A stretch of 64,000 bases of DNA from Primula veris. Its lineage: Eukaryota; Streptophyta; Magnoliopsida; Ericales; Primulaceae. Shown piece after piece: positions 58,970 through 64,000 of the stretch. Numbering within the stretch: the stretch's first letter is position 1; each line of letters begins with the position of its first letter. The notes below the pieces were generated by a model, which did not search any database, was not told the DNA's origin, and was given only the letters and a program-made list of their open reading frames with translations. The stretch is from assembly GCA_963682055.1 (NCBI GenBank), contig OY821746.1:7289992-7353991 (forward strand), written 5' to 3'. A program made the position numbers and the translations under genes.

Positions 58970-60744
58970 GCTAGTATTTTGGTGAAGGATTGCTCCAATA
59001 TGTCAATTTCAGACATTTGTTCACCATAGACGTCATTACGTCTCAAATGTGGCGGCGGAATAAAATCAACGCCTTAGCATTCATCCTGATGGTAACAACA
59101 AATTTGTGTTTTACTCATCAAAGATGGCATCTAAAAAAAAATTGGGCATCACATTTTCACACATCAGGGTGAGTAACATGTGGTGACAGATTAAAATCAA
59201 CATTTAAACAGTCATTTCGCAAGTATGTTTTTACGATTTTTCTCATCATAGATGGCATCCAACATGTGTTGGGAGTTCTGGATTATTTTTCATATAAAAC
59301 GACTGGTTTATATGTTTATGGTTTGCACAAGCACAAACTTTTTTTCCGAAACGACAGGTTCGAAAACATTAGTTTTGCTTCTCATGTGAATCGGTTCTCA
59401 TTGATCGAACGACGGGTCGATACTGAAATATCAATTCGGCGAAACATACATCACTATATAAACACACTCGGGGAAATTATTATTTAGTCAACCCCTTTCG
59501 GTAGCTCTATTTGAACACGACCAGGAAAGACGGTGAGGGGGGTGGGCACGAATGCCTCTTAAAAACCGACCTCATTAGGAGAACGACTTCCGCCTTTATC
59601 TTTCCTAGACATCGTATCCAAATAGGTGAGCCTATTTGGGGAAGATTCATAATTTTTCCAACTTAAATGTGAATATATATGATTTTCGCATTTTATATAT
59701 GGCAATAATATTAACAGCATAGAGAATATCTATCTAGATTAACCACATATATATAAACAGGCAGTAAATATATTTTAGGATCTATCTAATCATGTAGGAG
59801 ATTTGGTGTTATAAACAAATCAATTTAAGATTATCAATCAATCCATAAAGATTCTAACATATCAAATCAAATCAATTTAAGATTATCAATCAATCCATAA
59901 ATATTCTAACATATCAAATCAAATCAATTAGATCCAATCCAATAATTTACTGGCATATGTGATATTTATATATGATAATATCAAAAGATATGATTACGCT
60001 AACAAGATATCAATCAATTATCTATGTTTATCGCCATATGAATAATTCTATACATGATAGTTTTAACATGCAAGCAAAACAATATATTTTTAATTACCAA
60101 TTAATTCTATATATGGTAATTTTTAACATGCAAAGTGGTTAAATATACATGGAAACATATCAATTTATTCAATTAAATTGCAATTTTTATTCACTTCCCT
60201 TTTTAATAAATATATATATGCATGTGTTACGATCATATATAGTTATCCATACAAGTAACAAACTCTAATACACATGGATTATATATTACGGGATATTTAT
60301 CATGTTTTAGTTATCCATAAAATAATACGTGCGATCACATATATGGAATAAATTAAGTTTTGAATTCGGTACCTTACGCACGGTATGTTGATGAAGGTCG
60401 ATATAGCAAAACCCTAAAAACCCGGATAAACCTCAAGGTTTATAAATACCCAATATCCATCCGTTTACCAAAAATCTCCAATATCCGTGAGCGTATATTC
60501 TATTCTTCGCGAGCAAAGTGCCGATAACGTGTTGTGTGACATATTAGCTCAGTATATATATTATATAGGAGACATAGAGAGAACATAGAAAGAGGGAACA
60601 GTATGTCTTTATTAATCAGAATGTATATGAATGAATGTAAAATACAAGACCCCTAACCCTCTTTATATAGATAGAGGGGTAGGGTTATAAGCTCACTTGG
60701 GCCCATAAAGTACAAGCTCAATAGTACAATAATATGCTACAACA

Positions 60745-62182
60745 GTTTTAGTATATTTTGAAAATTTTGAAAAATGAATTTTTCACATTTCCCACACTTA
60801 ATTTGGTTTTGCGTCTATATGTTTCCCCTTTGTTTTGTTTTCATTAACACTTAATAATATTATCACAAACAGACCACTCTCTCTCACATACCCCCACAAA
60901 ACAAAACCCTAGCCGCTCAACTCACTCACTCACTCACTCACAGACCTCTCTCTGTCTCCTTTTCTGTCTCTTTTTCTCTGTATATATGTTATGTCTAAAT
61001 CTCTTTAGCTGCTGTAGAATTTGTTGTTGTCCTTCATCTATTTGTTTTTGCTCCTTCAATAGTTTTATTATGATATTGAATATTTAGTGGTACGTACATG
61101 TGAGAATAGGCGCCTTTGTCTCCATTGTGTGTGTTTTTGTATAGTTAAGACAATTTAGTGTGATTTGAATCTGAATATTCCATATTTATGGTATATTAAC
61201 ACTAATTTGATCTAATTGGTGCAATTATTAAACATATTCTTAGTTTTTACCTATTTCAAATAATGTATATGTGTATCAAATGTATATGTTTTTACCAAGT
61301 TAAGTGTGTGAAGCATATTTACCCCCATATTTTGAAATATTGAGTTAGTAGATCTAGAAGTTTATTACTAGATTAAAAAATCCATGTATTGTCTTTATAC
61401 TGTTAAAAAAAATGATTATGCCACTTTAAGTATATACCTAGTTGTTTACTAATTTTCAAAATTTAAGTGACTTTGTGAAACAGAACAAATCAAATACCAT
61501 GTTTAAGTTTGATACGATCCAAATCTGACACTTGTTATTTTTTTCTATATTTTGCATTGTCTTCATTGTTTTTTTTTTCCAACTATTTTTTGTTACTTTT
61601 TATAGGTTTCAACCATCAACACCTACGAAAATGAACCATATCTTCAAAAATAAAGTGCAAGAAGAAGAGGGATCAAACTGGACAAAAGTTATACCCAAAA
61701 TGTTACACCCGAATTGAAGGTATCTCATTACGTTTTGAACTTCAATACGTTAAAATTTATACATTCCTTTTATAGTTAAATATTAGTGCTCATGTAACTG
61801 GTTTCAATAATACGTGTACAGTCATGTTGTCTAATCAAACTCAAAATAGAGACGAGTTAGTCTAATTTCAGCTAACGTACAACCTTCATAAAACTTAAGT
61901 TCAGCTAAATATACACTCTAAATTTAGGAGTTTCAGTATAGTCTTTTTAAGACGGCTTTCATTCTCTTTTCCTTTGCTTCTAAGGCATTGCAAGCCACTT
62001 TCATTAGTCTCCCTTGACCCACTGTCCAGAATGTTGACCTCAATTTTCTCATCAGATGGGTATAAAATTACAAAACTATCTTATTTAATCCATCATTTTT
62101 ATTTATTTCTCTTTCCTTTAATCATTTAATTGTTTGTTTACATTTAAAGTTTATGCTATTTTTTTTGAATTCTATTATGTAG
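60745..62182. other. Region between the copia copy and the Transposase_24 remnant
   Basis: 60880-60980 has a CT/ACTC-rich leader-like stretch (CACTCACTCACTCACTCAC) of the kind seen in plant 5'UTRs, possibly that of the TnpA-like gene. 61618-61716 is a short open piece (NWTKVIPKMLHPN) after an acceptor, perhaps one of its exons. No firm assignment. Confidence 0.35.
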
Positions 62183-63465
62183 AAATACTTCATTTGGGCT
62201 AGAGGGGCGGAAGAAACTGTTAAGAATTGCTGGAAAAAAACAGCTGGGAGACGCTATCGAGATTTTATAAAGGTTGGCTCGAATGGGCGTTAACGGGCAG
62301 TGTTTTAGGCACACTGGAGGTTCCATCACAGCTTCCGAGCACGTCATACGTTTTGAAATGAAGAATAGAAGAAATCCAACTTGCAATGAGTTGTTCGAGA
62401 TCACACAAGAGGAAGGACAAGTCCTTTGTTGATGAGAAGTTGGTTGTCATAAGTGTAAGAAAATCAATCGTCTCTGCCTTTTTCTTAGTTTACATAATAA
62501 TATTGTAAATTAGTTACATGATATCTAGGAAATTTTATGATGAATAACTTAATGATTGTTAGTAAATCGTAATTGAACAGAAATCCATGATTTTAATTAT
62601 TTGCACATGCTCACAAAAGAAACTATATTGCAAATGCTGATTTCTATATGTTTATTATAGTATGATTGACAGCCTTTGACGTGTTTGTGATTATGCATAT
62701 GAGCTGGTTATATTTTTTGTTGTTCCTACACTTTTGATTTCATCTTTTAAGTGAGCTATGTGTATATTATGGAGTGTTTGCACATTGGAATAAGATCATG
62801 CCTGAGCATGCGTAACTTATAATAATTATAAGTTATCTTCTGTTTTGCAAATCAATTGTCAAGTTTGTTATCTTGAGCTAGCAGTTCTTTGGTTACTTGC
62901 TCACTTTGAACTATATATATTAGTACTTTGCCTGTTGGTTCTTCCGTCTGAACATGTAATTTTTATAGGCCGCATTTGTAGCAAACAAGTTGATACTTTC
63001 CCAACAATCGGATGAGTCTGCCATCGTTCCCAAAGATGATGATATCTTTTTAGAGGTAGTCGGCGGCCCAAACAAAGGCGGTGTTGTTTATGGGTTGGGC
63101 TCACAAAGCTCCTCATTCAACTACGGAAATTCGACTCTAGGTTCGTCAAGTTCTACATTGCCTCAACAAGTGTCTATTGCCAAGATGCAAGACTTTGTCA
63201 CTCAAGCTCTAAATGATTTTGGACTTTAAAATGAGGAAAACATTGGAAGACGAATCGAAAAAACTGTCGAGTCTCAAATGAGTTCGTTTGAAAGTTCACT
63301 TCTCCAAATTTAAAATCTACTAGCATCCATGACAAGTGGCTTGCAAAGACATGATATTACCCGGGCTTCTATTTCTGGAAATTTGGTGCGTTTGGATGAA
63401 GAAGTAGATTATGAGGCAGAAGACGAAGATGTTGATTTGAGAGAAGATGATCTTAATGAATATTA
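62183..63465 (+). pseudogene. Transposase_24 (Ptta/En-Spm TnpA-like) remnant
   Basis: Exon-like 62183-62454 (acceptor TATGTAG, donor GTAAGA) encodes CWKKTAGRRYRDFI, then HTGGSITASEHVIRFEMKN, NPTCNELFEIT and, after a one-base frameshift, DKSFVDEKLVV. This follows the Transposase_24 plan (H-TGS-SFA-H, P-ELF--TH-, G-FVDE). A second exon, 62969-63229, gives VVGGPNKGGVVYGLGSQSS, the family's GGKGRVYGLGS motif, then a premature stop. Beyond the stop the frame continues as a coiled-coil tail to DLREDDLNEY (63465). The frameshift and stops mark it as a pseudogene of the surrounding CACTA element. Confidence 0.75.
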
Positions 63466-63624
63466 GATTAATAATGGTGGCTACGGTGAATAGGACTTTT
63501 TGTGACGCGTCTATGTAGTACTTTTGCGATCTGTCAATATTTGTAGGTTTAATGATAGGAAGTTGTAATATTTTGGTTAACTTAAATCACTAGTTAATGC
63601 TCTCTTCATCATGTTAAACTTTGG

Positions 63625-63629
<5 letters not shown>

Positions 63630-63684
<55 letters not shown>
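63630..63684. repeat. (AT)n microsatellite
   Basis: About 27 AT dinucleotides without interruption. Confidence 0.95.
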
Positions 63685-63686
<2 letters not shown>

Positions 63687-63714
63687 AAATGTTATATGAA
63701 CATCAACTTAGACA

Positions 63715-64000
63715 TCAATTTGGACACTTTTTCGTAAAAAACGCTGCAAATCAAAATTTGGTTAATGCAAATCTCCACGGTTTCACGACGGAAACACAAT
63801 TATGCGTCTTTTTTTTTTTCCCGAGATGTATAATGGCATGTTTTCGAAATTATGGTAAAATTTAAAAATTCAAAACATGTCATTATACATCTCAGAAAAA
63901 AAAACAAGAGTCATATTTGTGTTTCCGTCATGAAACCGTGGAAATTTGCATTAATCAAATATTGATTTGGAGCGTTTTTACGAAAAAGTGTCCATTTAGA
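63715..64000. repeat. Long inverted repeat (hairpin), cut by window end
   Basis: The left arm (63715-63850) and right arm (63862-64000) pair over about 135 bases: TTTGGACACTTTTTCGTAAA, TGGTTAATGCAAATCTCCAC, CGGAAACACAA and GAGATGTATAATGGCATG each have counterparts in the right arm. The loop is a few AT-rich bases. It looks like a MITE of the fully palindromic kind; the right end may extend past the window. Confidence 0.85.

Larger units (their letters stand above)
54088..60744 (-). mobile_element. Defective copia retrotransposon, copy 2 (inverted)
   Basis: 5' LTR at 60530-60744 and 3' LTR at 54088-54302, 215 bases each, differing at about seven sites. The element is about 6.66 kb, almost the size of copy 1 without its insertion. 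On the minus strand the order is LTR, CGTTATCGGCAC primer region, gag remnant (58682-58969), linker (56627-56812), RT (55780-56300), RNase H (55333-55515), GTGAGGGGGAG modules, PPT (CAAAGGGGGAG), LTR. The target repeats are imperfect (ATGTT and GTTTT). It lies inside the CACTA element and has the same lesions as copy 1, including loss of the YVDD segment. Confidence 0.9.
53101..63500 (+). mobile_element. Decayed CACTA (En/Spm) element, split by a copia insertion
   Basis: The left terminus reads CACTACAAGAAA, the CACTA signature, followed by subterminal TTAGCAAC/GCAACATAA repeats (53150-53370). A DUF4216 remnant (53527-53793) and, beyond the nested copia, a Transposase_24 remnant (62183-63465) follow in the order and orientation expected for a TnpD-like then TnpA-like gene pair. 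The TnpD catalytic part is missing. No right terminus was found before the window end, so the right boundary given is only the end of the recognisable coding remnant. Confidence 0.6.

Noticed and set aside
54083..60749. Perfect target duplication for copia copy 2
   Set aside because: Flanking pentamers ATGTT and GTTTT match only partly, so I do not claim one.

Overview
This window is nuclear DNA from a flowering plant, most likely a eudicot. Four things point to that: AT-rich intergenic sequence, intron-containing genes with GT/AG junctions, plant-type gene families (F-box/LRR, BTB, PNO1, DDI1), and abundant plant LTR retrotransposons, MITEs and a CACTA element. I cannot name the family or species from the sequence alone.

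Layout. 1-3480 looks like the 3' end of a Ty3/gypsy element resembling the Tat lineage: a 3'-LTR-like segment, a purine-rich tract, short tandem repeats and three small antisense coiled-coil ORFs, each behind its own TATA box. 4355-5306 is a foldback element. 7000-8020 is an At1g21780-like BTB/POZ gene. 8021-13420 holds nested non-autonomous elements and a solo copia LTR. 13426-17586 is the PNO1 gene, with an intact single-exon CDS behind a repeat-filled 5'UTR intron. A roughly 850-bp block (17930-18780) recurs at 33340-34230. Between the two copies lie a broken second BTB copy (19258-20526) and a defective copia element (20920-33104), into which a very young gag-only retrotransposon (25256-30789) has inserted.

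34409-42272 (minus) is a complete 16-exon DDI1 gene: ubiquitin-like domain, retroviral-type aspartyl protease domain and UBA. 42491-44024 is a MITE cluster. 47324-51240 (minus) is an F-box/LRR gene with three coding exons and a 5'UTR intron. 51671-51889 is a solo copia LTR. From 53101 to the end is a decayed CACTA element (DUF4216 and Transposase_24 remnants), split by a second, inverted copy of the defective copia (54088-60744). The window ends in a long hairpin.

The ordinary host genes serve separate housekeeping or regulatory roles: small-subunit ribosome maturation (PNO1), proteasome shuttling (DDI1), and ubiquitin ligase adaptors (BTB and F-box). The main interest is in the mobile DNA: antisense TATA-ORF cassettes, a gag-only element cut exactly at the protease junction, and two copies of a copia family that share the same loss of the reverse transcriptase catalytic segment.
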